From CAXBNB01 sp040222275 (GTDB lineage: Bacteria; Bacteroidota; Bacteroidia; Cytophagales; Cyclobacteriaceae), in the NCBI GenBank assembly GCA_040222275.1, contig JAVKDJ010000011.1:46055-110054 (forward strand): a stretch of DNA of 64,000 nucleotides. Direction: 5' to 3'. The position numbers and the translations under genes are program-made. Below are positions 63,861 to 64,000 of the stretch, in pieces (positions within the stretch are counted from its first letter, which is position 1; every line of letters starts with the position of its first letter). The notes under the pieces were generated by a model that did no database searches, had not been told where the DNA came from, and saw only the letters and a program-made list of their open reading frames with translations.

Positions 63861-64000
63861 GTAAGCCTGCGGTCGTACACATCTGGTTTAGTTTGATGTG
63901 TGCGTTTAGTTTAGCGGGATGTTTACCTTATCTACTGAACACCGCTACCTGCTTTACAGCCAGCCTACCGATATGCGCAAGAGCTTTGACTCCTTGTCTG
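63861..64000 (+). mobile_element. IS66-family insertion sequence, left end (cut by window edge)
   Basis: The sequence starts GTAAGCCTGCGGTCGTAC; IS66-family inverted repeats characteristically begin GTAA. A tnpB-like frame begins 58 bases inside. The expected 8-base target duplication would be AAGCTGCA (63853-63860) repeated at the right end, which lies outside the window. There is no room for a tnpA gene before tnpB at this end, unlike many IS66 elements. The exact boundary is inferred. Confidence 0.65.
63919..64000 (+). CDS. tnpB: IS66-family accessory protein TnpB, N-terminal part
   Basis: The ATG at 63919 opens MFTLSTEHRYLLYSQPTDMR followed by KSFDSLS, which matches the conserved N-terminus of IS66 TnpB proteins (Tyr-Leu-Tyr, then D-M-R-K-(S/G)-(F/I)-D-x-L-S). 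The frame is cut by the window edge after 27 codons. TnpB is a small accessory protein required for IS66 transposition together with the TnpC transposase. Confidence 0.85.
   Translation, partial: MFTLSTEHRYLLYSQPTDMRKSFDSLS

Overview
The window is chromosomal DNA from a member of the Bacteroidota, most likely a marine or algae-associated member of the Cytophagales. The evidence is four SusC/SusD pairs, three ECF sigma/FecR trans-envelope switches, a hybrid two-component regulator (HTCS), a type IX secretion C-terminal signal, a membrane LytTR regulator, Bacteroidota-style promoter matches (TAnnTTTG) and A-rich rather than Shine-Dalgarno-like start regions. The genus assignment is inference.

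Region 1 (1-21.4 kb) is mostly housekeeping and envelope genes. A three-gene minus-strand operon encodes a conserved hypothetical protein, a LysM/double-psi-barrel lipid- or wall-associated protein and a TIGR02757 (DUF2400) protein cut by the window edge. Next come an NfeD-type membrane protease with kdsB, leuS, a membrane LytTR regulator opposite a tiny ExbB/MotA-like protein, and a formylglycine-enzyme-like lipoprotein without the catalytic cysteines. Then follow a small secreted helical protein with an outer-membrane barrel protein and a second barrel protein in which the same helical domain is fused to the barrel. A Tat-exported Gfo/Idh/MocA oxidoreductase and its upstream FadR/GntR regulator close the region. 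Two long non-coding stretches hold unusual repeats: three-plus copies of a roughly 390-400 bp unit (4685-5912), and two facing arrays of a G-rich heptamer (9039-9087 and 9391-9453).

Region 2 (21.9-63.7 kb) is a run of nutrient-uptake loci. Locus A is sigma/FecR/SusC/SusD-like_2. Locus B is sigma/FecR/SusC/SusD followed by a seven-repeat FG-GAP/UnbV protein with a type IX sorting tail. Locus C is SusC/SusD/lipoprotein on the minus strand, divergent from an HTCS that is followed by a sulfatase and a GH2 beta-galactosidase. Locus D is sigma/FecR/SusC/SusD followed by a PhoD-like phosphatase lipoprotein. The three SusC proteins paired with sigma/FecR carry an STN signalling domain and the HTCS-paired one does not, so each receptor matches its type of regulator. 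Locus C probably handles a sulfated beta-galactoside-containing glycan; the other three loci have no glycan-cleaving enzyme in the window, so their substrates cannot be read from it.

The right edge enters an IS66-family insertion sequence: its predicted left end starts at 63861 and a tnpB-like frame begins at 63919. No tRNA, rRNA or CRISPR array was seen.
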